Positions 43,998 to 53,210 of a DNA stretch of 64,000 bases are shown piece by piece. Source of the DNA: Exiguobacterium sp018617385 (GTDB lineage: Bacteria > Bacillota > Bacilli > Exiguobacteriales > Exiguobacteriaceae); NCBI RefSeq assembly GCF_018617385.1, contig NZ_JACSKA010000001.1, forward strand, positions 930,001 to 994,000. Direction: 5' to 3'. The number at the start of each line of letters is the position of its first letter. The stretch's first letter is position 1. The notes beneath the pieces are model-generated. The model saw nothing but the letters and a program-made list of their open reading frames with translations, was not told where the DNA came from and did no database searches. Both the position numbers and the translations under genes were made by a program.

Positions 43998-45809
43998 ATG
44001 CCACGAATACCAGATGAAGTCATCGCAGAAGTGAAACAAGCGACCGATATCGTAGAATTGATTGGCGAACGTGTCGAACTAAAGAAACAAGGACACCGCC
44101 TTGTCGGATTATGTCCGTTTCATTCCGAAAACTCACCATCTTTCTCCGTCTCACCTGAAAAAGGGATGTATCACTGTTTCGGTTGTGGCGCCGGCGGAAA
44201 TGTATTTACGTTCGTGATGGAAACCGAGGGGTTGTCGTTTCCTGAGACGGTCGAACGCTTGGCAACACGGGCGAATATTTCGGTAGACGGCATTCAAGGA
44301 GACGAGGAATTGACGCGTGAACAGGTATGGCGCAAACAGATGCGTGATGCGCATCGCCTTGTCGCCGACTTGTATCATGAAGTGTTGATGAAAACAGAAG
44401 CTGGAGAAGTGGGCTTAACGTATTTACGGAATCGTGACCTAGCTGAAGAGACGATTGCGCAATACAAGATCGGTTTTGCCCCAGACCAACGACGCTTTAC
44501 TGTCGAGCTGTTGGAGCGGCGCGGGTTTGATTTAGAAGTAATGGTTGAGGCAGGTTTGATCTCAAAGTCGAAGTCCGGTGAATATTTTGACCGATTTGAA
44601 GGACGGGTCGTCTTTCCGATTGCGGATCGAGACGGCACCATCGTTGGCTTCAGTGGACGAGCGATTGACGACCGACAACCCAAGTATGTGAATACGGCTG
44701 AGACGCCACTCTTCAATAAGAGCGAGTTGTTGTTCGGTTTCTCCCAAGCCCGAGCGACGATGCGTAAGAAAAAACGTGTCTTCCTCGTTGAAGGGAACGT
44801 CGACGTCCTGCAAGTCGCGCAAGCGGGCACACAAGAAGTTGTGGCATCGCTCGGGACCGCGTTCTCCCCTCAACACGCAAGGGCGCTATCCCGCATCGTG
44901 GAAGAAGTCATCATCTGTTATGACGGAGACCACGCGGGACAAGAAGCGACACAAAAAGTCATCCGCCTCTTAGAAGCGTCTCCACTCGATGTCCAAGTTT
45001 TGCCACTACCGGAAAAGACGGACCCAGATGATTATATCCGTCAGCATGGGGCAACTCACTGGCAGCAGTTTATTGAATCTGAGCAGTTGAGTGTTCTCGA
45101 TTTTATGAATCGCATGTACCGACGTGGAAAAAACTTGAACCGAGAAGGAGAACGGATTCGCTTTATTGAATCTATGCTTGAAGAGATCGGTAAGACAAAT
45201 GATTCGATTCGAAGAGATTTATATGTGAAGAAATTATCGGATGAGTTTGAGATCCCGCTAGAGACGCTCCGTTCGAGAATCCCTCGTCCGACGTCAAGCG
45301 AATCAACTCCCACCCGCGCGATGGAACCTGTAGAGCCGGTACGAAAACGCTCGAGTAAAGCAGGTGAGCCACGTTGGATGAAAGCCGAGAAGTACTTGTT
45401 GCGTGCGATGTTGACGGGGCCGGAGCAGGTCCGTTTCGTACGCGACCGTTTAGGGCTTCGTTATCAAGATGAAACCCATCGTATGTTAGGTTCAGCATTG
45501 TATGAAATCGTGTCCGAAACGATGACACAGGACGAGTTTGATCAGATCACGCTTCCGTTCATGGAGCGTTATTGCGATCAACGTCCTGATTATGCGATGC
45601 GCTTTGCAGAGATTCGTCTGATGGCTGGACCGGATGAACTGTCTGAAGATGTTTTAGACGAATACATTCGGGTCATAAACAGTTATGAGGAGCAACGTCA
45701 AATCGAGCGTGCAAAAAGGGAAATCGCTCAAGACGCCGAAAGTATTGTAGACCAGGCGTCCAAGCTACAAGAATTGATTGCCCGTAGTCGTCGTCTTCGA
45801 GAACGATGA
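43998..45809 (+). CDS. dnaG: DNA primase
   Basis: Synthesises RNA primers for replication. The product from ATG 43998 has 603 residues; AGGGAGTGG precedes it, and the TTG at 43968 lies at the edge of the leader hairpin. The zinc ribbon (Cys39, His42, Cys60, Cys63) is at the N-terminus, and the TOPRIM core has FLVEGNVDVLQVAQAG and ICYDGDHAGQEA. The C-terminal helicase-binding domain follows a poorly conserved linker. rpoD is 35 bases downstream, the classic macromolecular synthesis pair; rpsU is elsewhere (30734). Confidence 0.96.
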   Translation: MPRIPDEVIAEVKQATDIVELIGERVELKKQGHRLVGLCPFHSENSPSFSVSPEKGMYHCFGCGAGGNVFTFVMETEGLSFPETVERLATRANISVDGIQGDEELTREQVWRKQMRDAHRLVADLYHEVLMKTEAGEVGLTYLRNRDLAEETIAQYKIGFAPDQRRFTVELLERRGFDLEVMVEAGLISKSKSGEYFDRFEGRVVFPIADRDGTIVGFSGRAIDDRQPKYVNTAETPLFNKSELLFGFSQARATMRKKKRVFLVEGNVDVLQVAQAGTQEVVASLGTAFSPQHARALSRIVEEVIICYDGDHAGQEATQKVIRLLEASPLDVQVLPLPEKTDPDDYIRQHGATHWQQFIESEQLSVLDFMNRMYRRGKNLNREGERIRFIESMLEEIGKTNDSIRRDLYVKKLSDEFEIPLETLRSRIPRPTSSESTPTRAMEPVEPVRKRSSKAGEPRWMKAEKYLLRAMLTGPEQVRFVRDRLGLRYQDETHRMLGSALYEIVSETMTQDEFDQITLPFMERYCDQRPDYAMRFAEIRLMAGPDELSEDVLDEYIRVINSYEEQRQIERAKREIAQDAESIVDQASKLQELIARSRRLRER

Positions 45810-45844
45810 TCGTGGATGAAGTTTGGAAGGAGTTGAACTGCTAG

Positions 45845-46939
45845 ATGGCAGAGAAGAAGAAAGAGGATTTATTTAACGCCATAGAGGAACTTGAAAAGTT
45901 AGGTAAGAAAAAAGGCGTCGTCTCAATGCAAGCTATCCAAGATCGCCTCAGTCACTTCGAGGTGGATTCGGATTTCATCGATAACTTCATCGAAGATTTA
46001 GAGGCTAAAGACATCCGCGTCACAGAAGATGCAGCGGACGCAGAAGAAACACCTGCGAAAAAAGAGGATGAAGAAGTCGATTTGAACGACTTATCAGTAC
46101 CTCCCGGAATCAAAATCAACGACCCGGTTCGGATGTATTTGAAAGAAATCGGACGAGTCGACCTTCTCAGTGCGAAAGATGAGACGGAGCTCGCTAAACG
46201 AATCGAGCAAGGGGACGAGGAAGCGAAGAAACGTCTCGCAGAAGCGAACCTACGTCTCGTCGTATCGATTGCGAAACGTTATGTCGGTCGTGGGATGCTC
46301 TTCCTTGATTTGATTCAAGAAGGAAACATGGGACTCATTAAAGCGGTCGAAAAATTCGACTACATGAAAGGGTTCAAGTTCTCGACGTATGCGACGTGGT
46401 GGATTCGTCAAGCGATCACACGTGCGATTGCTGACCAAGCCCGTACGATTCGTATTCCTGTACACATGGTGGAAACAATCAACAAATTGATTCGTGTCCA
46501 ACGTCAATTGCTTCAAGACCTCGGTCGCGAACCTTCTCCGGAAGAGATTGCCAAAGAGATGGAACTCACACCTGAGAAGGTCCGTGAAATTCTAAAGATT
46601 GCCCAAGAACCTGTTTCTTTAGAAACACCGATTGGGGAAGAAGACGATTCACATCTCGGTGACTTCATCGAAGACCAAGATGCGATGGCTCCTCAAGATG
46701 CGGCAGCCTATGAATTGTTGAAAGAGCAATTAGAAGACGTATTGGATACGTTGACAGACCGTGAAGAGAACGTCCTTCGCCTTCGTTTCGGTCTAGATGA
46801 CGGCCGCACACGCACACTCGAAGAAGTTGGTAAAGTATTCGGTGTCACACGTGAGCGGATTCGTCAAATCGAAGCGAAAGCCCTTCGTAAATTGCGTCAT
46901 CCGAGTCGTTCCAAACGCTTGAAAGACTTCCTCGACTAA
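45845..46939 (+). CDS. rpoD: Primary sigma factor SigA
   Basis: Housekeeping sigma factor of 364 residues. An N-terminal region 1.1 and acidic linker (about 55-85) lead to region 1.2 (DPVRMYLKEIG), region 2 (NLRLVVSIAKRYVGRGM, DLIQEGNMGLIKAVEKFDY, FSTYATWWIRQAI), region 3, and region 4 (LEEVGKVFGVTRERIRQIEA). It matches the TTGACA/TATAAT promoters seen through this window. A strong terminator follows. Confidence 0.99.
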   Translation: MAEKKKEDLFNAIEELEKLGKKKGVVSMQAIQDRLSHFEVDSDFIDNFIEDLEAKDIRVTEDAADAEETPAKKEDEEVDLNDLSVPPGIKINDPVRMYLKEIGRVDLLSAKDETELAKRIEQGDEEAKKRLAEANLRLVVSIAKRYVGRGMLFLDLIQEGNMGLIKAVEKFDYMKGFKFSTYATWWIRQAITRAIADQARTIRIPVHMVETINKLIRVQRQLLQDLGREPSPEEIAKEMELTPEKVREILKIAQEPVSLETPIGEEDDSHLGDFIEDQDAMAPQDAAAYELLKEQLEDVLDTLTDREENVLRLRFGLDDGRTRTLEEVGKVFGVTRERIRQIEAKALRKLRHPSRSKRLKDFLD

Positions 46940-46974
46940 TTTCATATTTGAATAAAGTGTGAAGTTTTAGAAGA

Positions 46975-47019
46975 AAGGAAGGAAAATGAGTGATTTTCCT
47001 TCCTTCTTTATTATTTTTT
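46975..47019 (+). terminator. Terminator of dnaG-rpoD
   Basis: GGAAGGAAAAT/ATTTTCCTTCC stem with A-T extensions and a GAGTG loop, followed by a T-rich tail. Confidence 0.9.
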
Positions 47020-47071
47020 GAGTAAAATAGTGTTGGATAGAAATTTGGAATGAACATGAGGGGGAACTACA

Positions 47072-47410
47072 ATGCGTAATCCATTGTTACCGTTTGCGGC
47101 AATCGCAATCGTCGCAATTATTGCCATGGTATCATTATCGTATTTTGGGGTGAATCAGGCGCAACAAGCGGCTGAAGGTCCAGCAGTCACTGAAATGAAC
47201 CCAGAAGAGTTGTATGCTGCGAAGGGTTGCACAGGTTGCCACGGCGGAAACCTTGAAGGTGGCGTCGGTCCAGCACTTACGGGTGTCGGCGATCGTCTTT
47301 CACCAGAAGAAATCGCAAACATCATCGTCAACGGTCAAGGTGCGATGCCAGCAGGTCTTGCATCAGCTGAAGAAGCAGAAGTGCTTGCGAACTGGTTGAT
47401 TGAACAATAA
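47072..47410 (+). CDS. cccA: Membrane-anchored cytochrome c (CccA type)
   Basis: A 112-residue small cytochrome c. An uncleaved N-terminal helix (about 5-27) holds the heme domain on the outer face of the membrane. Heme binds covalently at CTGCH (Cys53, Cys56, His57), and Met92 in GAMPAG is the sixth ligand. It matches cytochrome c550 of Bacillus, which also follows sigA. It passes electrons from the bc complex to a terminal oxidase. Ribosome site GAGGGGG. Confidence 0.95.
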   Translation: MRNPLLPFAAIAIVAIIAMVSLSYFGVNQAQQAAEGPAVTEMNPEELYAAKGCTGCHGGNLEGGVGPALTGVGDRLSPEEIANIIVNGQGAMPAGLASAEEAEVLANWLIEQ

Positions 47411-47416
47411 GAGGTG

Positions 47417-47444
47417 ACGCACTCCGTGATGGGGTGCGTTTTTT
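47417..47444 (+). terminator. Terminator of cccA
   Basis: ACGCAC/GTGCGT stem extended by CC/GG around loop GTGAT, followed by six T. Confidence 0.88.
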
Positions 47445-47445
47445 G

Positions 47446-47474
47446 TTGTCGAACTGTAGAGAATTCGATACGCT
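47446..47474 (+). promoter_or_regulatory. Weak candidate promoter of trmK
   Basis: TTGTCG (47446-47451), 17-bp spacer, TACGCT (47469-47474), 32 bases before the gene. The boxes match 4 and 3 of 6. Confidence 0.4.
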
Positions 47475-47505
47475 AGGGAAGAAGTAGAACAAAGGAGTTG
47501 TCTGT

Positions 47506-48222
47506 ATGCAAGAACGTGTCATGTTAGACCGACGATTGAAGCAGGTTGTCGATTATATCCCAAAAGGAAGTGTGCTCGCCGATATTGGTTCGGATCATGC
47601 GTATGTCCCATGCTATGCCTTTCAACAAGGAATCATTTCAAAAGGAATCGCGGGTGAAGTGAACGTTGGGCCGATGGAAGCTGCGAGAGCACAAGTCGAT
47701 TTGATTGGGGCAGGTGATGCCATTGATGTACGCCTTGGCGATGGTCTTGCTGTCTTACAGCCCAATGAAGCGACGTGTATCTCGATTTGCGGGATGGGCG
47801 GCAGTTTGATTCGCTCCATTCTCGAAGCGGGTCAAGATAAGCTCGGTGCGGTCGAACGACTCGTCCTTCAACCGAACGTTGATGGGCAACACGTACGAAG
47901 CTGGCTGCTTGAACATGGATATGTCCTTGTCGAAGAGGCAATTGTGGAAGAAAATGATAAGGTTTACGAAATCCTAGTCGGAGAAAAAGGAACTGAGTCC
48001 ATTTATAGTGACGAGTCGGACGAGCGCATGTGGCAGTTGTTATTCGGTCCATATCTCGTTCAAGAGCGACCAGAAGCATTTAAACTCAAGTGGAGTCGTG
48101 AAGCTGATAAGCTCGATTATGTGCTTGGACAGATGGCAGCTGGCATTCAATCGGAAGCCTTGATTCAAAAACAAGTGGAGTTCAAACGGATGCGTGACAA
48201 GATGAGAGAGGTGAGTCAGTAA
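47506..48222 (+). CDS. trmK: tRNA (adenine22-N1)-methyltransferase
   Basis: SAM-dependent enzyme of 238 residues that methylates A22 in the D-loop of tRNA. The SAM site is ADIGSDHAYVPCYA near the N-terminus; CISICGMGGSLI and LQPNVDGQHVRSWL are family motifs. A C-terminal coiled-coil tail (about 195-238) ends it. The start follows AAAGGAG by 8 bases. Its stop overlaps the nif3 start, the order found in Bacillus. Confidence 0.94.
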   Translation: MQERVMLDRRLKQVVDYIPKGSVLADIGSDHAYVPCYAFQQGIISKGIAGEVNVGPMEAARAQVDLIGAGDAIDVRLGDGLAVLQPNEATCISICGMGGSLIRSILEAGQDKLGAVERLVLQPNVDGQHVRSWLLEHGYVLVEEAIVEENDKVYEILVGEKGTESIYSDESDERMWQLLFGPYLVQERPEAFKLKWSREADKLDYVLGQMAAGIQSEALIQKQVEFKRMRDKMREVSQ

Positions 48223-49334
48223 TGGCGAACGGCAATCAAGTGATTCAATTGTTTGAGGAATTTGCACCGAAACATTTAGCGGTCGAAGGGGATAAAATCG
48301 GCTTGCAGATTGGCTCGCTCAACAAAGAAGTCAAACGGGTCATGGTCACGCTTGATGTACTTGAATCGGTTGTGGATGAAGCGATTGAGAAACAAATCGA
48401 TTTGATTATCGCGCATCATCCACCCATCTTTAGTCCGTTAGCTCAAGTCAATGACCGTTCCACGGCTGGGAAGATTACGATGAAATGTATTCAGCACGAT
48501 ATCGCGGTCTATGTCGCTCATACGAATTTAGACGTATGCAGCGGTGGTGTGAACGATTGGATGAGTGAGGCGATCGGTCTCCGCGATACGAAAGTACTCG
48601 TCCCGACCTATGAGGAGCCGGTCTATAAACTAAGTGTATTCGTTCCATCCACGCATGCGCATGACGTATCCCTGGCTCTAGGAAAAGCGGGTGCAGGACA
48701 TATTGGTGACTATGCGGACTGTCAGTTCCGTGTTTCCGGAACGGGGCAATTCACTCCGCTCGAAGGGACAGATCCCTTCATCGGTCGCCCGCATGAAACG
48801 GAACAAGTGGATGAGGTGAAAATCGAAACGGTCGTTCGGGAGAGTCAGAAGAAACGTGTACTAAAAGCAATGAAAGACGCCCATCCATATGAGGAAGTGG
48901 CGTATGACCTCATGCGCGATGAAATCGAGGGTCATGTATTTGGGCTAGGGCGAATCGGTCGACTTGAACAGGCCATGACACTTGAACAGTTTGCCGAACA
49001 CGTGAAAACAAGCTTTGGGGTTGAGGGCGTGCGAGTCGTCGGAGACCCGGGGCGCTCGATTGAAAAAGTTGCCGTATTAGGTGGAGACGGGAATAAGTAT
49101 GTGTCTACTGCGCATTTCAAAGGTGCAGATGCATATGTGACGGGTGATTTATATTTCCATGTGGCTCATGATGCGATGGCGCTTGGACTCGCAGTCGTAG
49201 ACCCGGGACATCATGTCGAGAGTGTGATGAAACAAGGTGTAATCGACGTGCTCAGCAAAAAGTTTGAAAAAGCGAAAATCAATGTCGACTTGATTCAATC
49301 TGTTGCCAACACGAATCCGTTTCAATTCAAGTAA
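48222..49334 (+). CDS. Nif3-family dinuclear metal protein
   Basis: A 370-residue Nif3/DUF34 protein with the central PII-like insertion typical of Firmicutes (about 130-240). Metal ligands are visible in IIAHHPPIF near the N-terminus and in GDLYFHVAHDA and DPGHHVES near the C-terminus. It may be a GTP cyclohydrolase-like or metal-chaperone protein, but no role is proven. It corresponds to Bacillus YqfO and is translationally coupled to trmK. Confidence 0.92.
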   Translation: MANGNQVIQLFEEFAPKHLAVEGDKIGLQIGSLNKEVKRVMVTLDVLESVVDEAIEKQIDLIIAHHPPIFSPLAQVNDRSTAGKITMKCIQHDIAVYVAHTNLDVCSGGVNDWMSEAIGLRDTKVLVPTYEEPVYKLSVFVPSTHAHDVSLALGKAGAGHIGDYADCQFRVSGTGQFTPLEGTDPFIGRPHETEQVDEVKIETVVRESQKKRVLKAMKDAHPYEEVAYDLMRDEIEGHVFGLGRIGRLEQAMTLEQFAEHVKTSFGVEGVRVVGDPGRSIEKVAVLGGDGNKYVSTAHFKGADAYVTGDLYFHVAHDAMALGLAVVDPGHHVESVMKQGVIDVLSKKFEKAKINVDLIQSVANTNPFQFK

Positions 49335-49342
49335 AGCCTAAA

Positions 49343-49373
49343 AATCCCCCATCCTCTGAGAGAATGGGGGATT
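49343..49373. terminator. Bidirectional terminator between nif3 and ispH
   Basis: AATCCCCCAT/ATGGGGGATT with a CTCTGAGAG-type inner loop. On the minus strand it is followed by TTTT; on the plus strand the tail is short. Convergent genes share it. Confidence 0.8.
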
Positions 49374-49376
49374 CCT

Positions 49377-50330
49377 TCACTTACGCAATGCTTTCACTTT
49401 CGGTAAGATACTCCGAAGTTCAAGAAATGGCGTTTTATCATGCGTGCTTAAATCGTCTGGATCATACTGCGATAAAAAGTCGATGACTTTTTTCGTGATC
49501 GGTGTCGGGGTAGAGGCGCCCGACGTCACAGCGACGGTCTCCACGCCTTCAAGCCAATTCAAGTCAAGTTCACTCAAGTCACCAATCCGATAGGCATTCG
49601 TTCCGGCAATCTCTTTTGAAACTTGTGCTAAACGATTGGAGTTATTTGATTTGGGATCTCCGACGACAATCAACAATTCGCAGTCTCCCGCTTGTTCAGC
49701 GACGGCTTCTTGACGAACTTGCGTCGCGTTACAGATTTCATTATGCACTTCCACATGAGGATAACGGGCTTGGATTGTTTCAATGAGTGCGGAAACGTCC
49801 CATTGACTCATCGTCGTCTGGTTCGTCACCAAAATTTTTCGTTCGAACAAGCGACTCGGCAACTGATCGATTTCATGCTCATATTGAATCAAATGAACAT
49901 GGTCTGGTGCAACCCCGATTGCACCTTCCGGTTCCGGATGCCCGTGTTTTCCGATATAGATGACATCATATCCTTCTGCCGTTTTCTCACGAATCAAATC
50001 GTGAGTGACCAAGACGTCAGGACAAGAGGCATCTACAATCGTCAATCCTTTCTCGATGGCACGTTTCCGGACGAGTGGTGAAATGCCGTGCGCCGTGAAG
50101 ACGACCGTTCCTCGATCGATGGTTTCGAGCGCTTGCATGCGGTCTTCTCCATCAACGGTTTTGACACCGAGATCCTCAAACGCCTGTGTGACGTGACGGT
50201 TGTGGACAATCATTCCAAGTATATGAATCGGGCGTGGCAAATCAGGATTTGCGACCGCCTCATTTGCGAGCTTCATGGCATCGACGACACCATAACAATA
50301 TCCGCGTGGGCTAATTTTTTTAACTTTCAT
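49377..50330 (-). CDS. ispH: HMBPP reductase (IspH/LytB)
   Basis: [4Fe-4S] enzyme of the MEP isoprenoid pathway that makes IPP and DMAPP from HMBPP. It has 317 residues. Cluster cysteines are Cys12 in GYCYGV, the one in DASCPDV and the one in NEICNATQVR. The catalytic Glu lies in the segment before TNQTTMSQWD, and SSNSNRL-like SNNSNRLAQV binds the diphosphate. It converges on nif3. The MEP pathway is therefore in use. Confidence 0.96.
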   Translation of the reverse strand: MKVKKISPRGYCYGVVDAMKLANEAVANPDLPRPIHILGMIVHNRHVTQAFEDLGVKTVDGEDRMQALETIDRGTVVFTAHGISPLVRKRAIEKGLTIVDASCPDVLVTHDLIREKTAEGYDVIYIGKHGHPEPEGAIGVAPDHVHLIQYEHEIDQLPSRLFERKILVTNQTTMSQWDVSALIETIQARYPHVEVHNEICNATQVRQEAVAEQAGDCELLIVVGDPKSNNSNRLAQVSKEIAGTNAYRIGDLSELDLNWLEGVETVAVTSGASTPTPITKKVIDFLSQYDPDDLSTHDKTPFLELRSILPKVKALRK

Positions 50331-50416
50331 ATGAAGACGAAGGCTCCTTTCGAAGTGCTTTCATACGTATTAGTCTAACATTGTTTCGAAAATACGAAAA
50401 GATTTGCGTGTATTCA

Positions 50417-50425
50417 TGCTATAAT
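50417..50425 (+). promoter_or_regulatory. Extended -10 promoter of kinase operon
   Basis: TGCTATAAT, a TGn extended -10 with perfect TATAAT (50420-50425). The -35 region is poor, as is usual for extended -10 promoters. The start codon is 26 bases on. Confidence 0.65.
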
Positions 50426-50450
50426 TTTTAGGTTAGAGAGGAGGGACGCC

Positions 50451-52214
50451 GTGAATCGCATGAAACCATTGCGTGAACTAAGAAAATCGTACTTTTTCCA
50501 AATTACGTTCATCATCATCATTATTTTAGCACTTGTCATTTCATCACTTGCCTTCTCTGCTGACCGCGTCACGGTGTCTCGAGCAGAAGAATTGGCGAAA
50601 GAGCAATTTGATTACGCCATCGATGACAGTATTGAGAATGTGGAGTCCCGACTTGGGAAATTGTATGAGGATTTAGTTTACTTAGGCGCTTACGTTGGAA
50701 ATGAGCCATGGATTGAAGAACGGATCCGAACAGGATATTTGAATCAACGCACGAGTTTTACGTCCATCTTTTATTATGATGTCAATCAAGACTCATTTAA
50801 ATGGTACTCGGAGCGACAAGTCGCCTCTTCTGTTCTGAAACGGGATCCGAAGTTCACGGAAGTATTGACTGCAAGTGGAAAAGAACTATATATGAGTGAC
50901 CCTGTGATGATCAGTGGGGATATGGGAACTTTCCTATACGTTCCGGTCATCGAAGAAAATCGACCAATCGGTATTTTTGGGGGAAGCATTAGTGTCTTGA
51001 ACTCTGACTTGTATCGTCGTTCGTTGGAATCTGCGAATGATGACATGATTCTATACTTGTTAGATGAGCAAGGCGAAGTGTTGACGACTTCGTTCAACTT
51101 GGTCACAGATGCAGAGCGTCGGATATCGCGTGAAGTCATCGACGAAGCATTAAATCGAAGCGAACGGACAATCTTGAGTACGGATGAAGATACGGTGATG
51201 TTTGAACCGGATGCACGAGTCAGTGGATGGAGCATGCTCGCAAAACACCAAAACGACTCTGTCTATGAGACGGTCTACGACACGCGTTGGCAGTATTTGA
51301 TGATTGCGCTCGTCACGTTCTTCCTGAGCATTCTCGTTGGATTGTTGCTTTCCCGGACGTTGACGAATCCGCTTGTCGAGCTGGTCAACCAGATTAAACA
51401 ACAACAATCGCTCGGAACGATTTCATTGGAACGAACGGGTTCGAAAGAAGTGGAGACGTTACTCGATACGTATAACGATTATGCACAGCGGATGGAAACG
51501 TCACGACGTGAACAGTTGAGTCAGCAACAGTTGATTTTGCATCAAGAAAAATTAGCCTCGCTCGGTCAATTAGCCGCCGGGATTGCCCATGAAATTCGAA
51601 ATCCTCTGACTCCCGTCCATATCACGTTGCAGATGGTGCGCGAGGGTCAAGGTAGTTCAGATATGGTGGATGTCGCCATCAAAGAACTTGAGCGGGCGAA
51701 TGATTTGATTTCAACGATGCTGACGCTCGCCAAACCCGATCAGGCTGGTAAAAACGAAGATTGGATCAACATGTTAGACTTTGCGAAACGACTTGAATTT
51801 TTAATGGATGCCGAATGTTACAAACGACCGACAAAATGGGAATTACTTGTACCGAACGACATGCCTCCATTTTATGCATCCTTTGATATGCTCGTTCAAA
51901 TCATCTACAACCTCTTCAAAAATGCGGTCGATGCCGTCGAATCAAAAGGCGCTGACGGGAGTGTCGTCGTGACGGTACTCTTTACGGAGCAGGAATATCG
52001 CTTTTTGATTGAAGATAACGGAATTGGCATGAGTGAGGAACAACTCAAGACAGTCGGTTCCGCCTTCAATACGACGAAGGAAAGTGGAAACGGTCTAGGG
52101 ATCTATATGATTCAAGAGTACTTGAAGAGCGTGAACGGTGCGATGGAGATCGATAGTGTGATGAACAAAGGGACCGCGATTTTAATCAAAATCCCAAGGA
52201 GACAACCGTCATGA
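50451..52214 (+). CDS. Sensor histidine kinase with extracellular dCache-like domain
   Basis: A 587-residue membrane kinase. The first helix is at about 14-34, followed by a large extracellular region of about 240 residues with dCache-like features (FTSIFYYDVNQDSFKWYS, MISGDMGTFLYVPVI), a second helix at about 278-300 and a HAMP-like linker. The HisKA domain carries His380 in GIAHEIRNPLTPVH. The ATPase domain has NLFKNAVDAVE, EDNGIGMSE and GNGLGIYM. No response regulator gene is adjacent. GTG follows GAGGAGG. It overlaps by ATGA the gene for a membrane-anchored sugar-binding protein. The output may be an orphan regulator elsewhere. Confidence 0.93.
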   Translation: MNRMKPLRELRKSYFFQITFIIIIILALVISSLAFSADRVTVSRAEELAKEQFDYAIDDSIENVESRLGKLYEDLVYLGAYVGNEPWIEERIRTGYLNQRTSFTSIFYYDVNQDSFKWYSERQVASSVLKRDPKFTEVLTASGKELYMSDPVMISGDMGTFLYVPVIEENRPIGIFGGSISVLNSDLYRRSLESANDDMILYLLDEQGEVLTTSFNLVTDAERRISREVIDEALNRSERTILSTDEDTVMFEPDARVSGWSMLAKHQNDSVYETVYDTRWQYLMIALVTFFLSILVGLLLSRTLTNPLVELVNQIKQQQSLGTISLERTGSKEVETLLDTYNDYAQRMETSRREQLSQQQLILHQEKLASLGQLAAGIAHEIRNPLTPVHITLQMVREGQGSSDMVDVAIKELERANDLISTMLTLAKPDQAGKNEDWINMLDFAKRLEFLMDAECYKRPTKWELLVPNDMPPFYASFDMLVQIIYNLFKNAVDAVESKGADGSVVVTVLFTEQEYRFLIEDNGIGMSEEQLKTVGSAFNTTKESGNGLGIYMIQEYLKSVNGAMEIDSVMNKGTAILIKIPRRQPS

Positions 52215-53149
52215 AAGGACTAAAACATTATTGGCTTTGGTTACCGGTCGTGTGGGCCATGACGATTCTCCTGATCACCTCGATTCAACTCCCAGAGCAA
52301 AAGACGAATGAAAAAGAAGTCGGATTCGTATTTGTCAGTGATAAACACGAGCATGCGAATAAGCTATTGGACTCGTTCGTGCATACAGCAAACCAAAAAG
52401 GGTTCATCCCGATTCCGACCACGAGTGAAGATTCGCGTGTCCTTGAAAAAGAAAAATTAGATTCGTTGATTGACCGGGGTGTCGAGGCCATCTTTTTGAC
52501 GACTCTCGATGACACGTTCATTCAACCTTCATTAGAACGCGCAAAACGAAAAAACATCCCGATTATTGCGATTGACCGTATGATTGATCATCCGAGTGTG
52601 CTCACATCTGTCGTATCCGACAATGTCGACATCGGTCGGATGGCGGCCGAACAAATTGCTGCCAAGTATAATGAGCTCGATCGCCCGATTCGCGTGGTCG
52701 AAGTGAGGGGAACTCCGAAAGTTCGTTCCACGATGGACCGGAGTCTCGGCATTCGAGAGTACGAAAAGCAACATGGTGACGATTTTCAAATCATCGCATC
52801 CATCACCGGGAACTATGACACATTCCAAGCCGAAATCGAGATGTCACGTTGGTTAGAAGAAGAGATTCCGTTTGATGCAGTCTTTTCACATAACGATGAT
52901 AATACGTTCGGTGTCGTCCGGGCTTTAGAAAGTCACGGTTTGACGGACAAGACGATCGTGTCGGTCGACGGGATTTCAGATATCTATCCGCTCATTCAAA
53001 ACGGGAAGGTCAATGCCACTGTCGTGCAGTCACCGAACGAGATGATGGAAGTCGGCTTCAAAGCACTCGAACAACATTTAAATGGAAAGAAAATTGCCAA
53101 ACACTATTATTCATCGAGTTATTTATATGAAGGTGTGGCAAAAGATTGA
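52211..53149 (+). CDS. Membrane-anchored RbsB-like substrate-binding protein
   Basis: A 312-residue periplasmic-binding-protein type 1 protein. Residues about 8-26 form a hydrophobic helix with no lipobox cysteine, so it is probably signal-anchored. The body has two RbsB-like lobes: VGFVFVSDKHEHANKLLDSF, IIAIDRMID, VVEVRGTPKVRSTMDRSLGI, and the C-terminal FDAVFSHNDDNTFGVVRALE and VSVDGISD. It resembles ribose- or galactose-binding proteins; the ligand is unknown. No transporter genes are adjacent, and the start overlaps the kinase stop. By analogy with the XylFII-LytS sensors, it likely presents a sugar to the kinase. Confidence 0.9.
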   Translation: MKGLKHYWLWLPVVWAMTILLITSIQLPEQKTNEKEVGFVFVSDKHEHANKLLDSFVHTANQKGFIPIPTTSEDSRVLEKEKLDSLIDRGVEAIFLTTLDDTFIQPSLERAKRKNIPIIAIDRMIDHPSVLTSVVSDNVDIGRMAAEQIAAKYNELDRPIRVVEVRGTPKVRSTMDRSLGIREYEKQHGDDFQIIASITGNYDTFQAEIEMSRWLEEEIPFDAVFSHNDDNTFGVVRALESHGLTDKTIVSVDGISDIYPLIQNGKVNATVVQSPNEMMEVGFKALEQHLNGKKIAKHYYSSSYLYEGVAKD

Positions 53150-53177
53150 TTGACAAATCATTTGATTCCGCTATGCT
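53150..53177 (+). promoter_or_regulatory. Sigma-A promoter of cshB
   Basis: Perfect TTGACA (53150-53155), 16-bp spacer, TATGCT (53172-53177), immediately after the preceding stop codon. Confidence 0.8.
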
Positions 53178-53210
53178 AGGAAAAGTGGAAAGAAACAGGA
53201 GGTGTATCGA

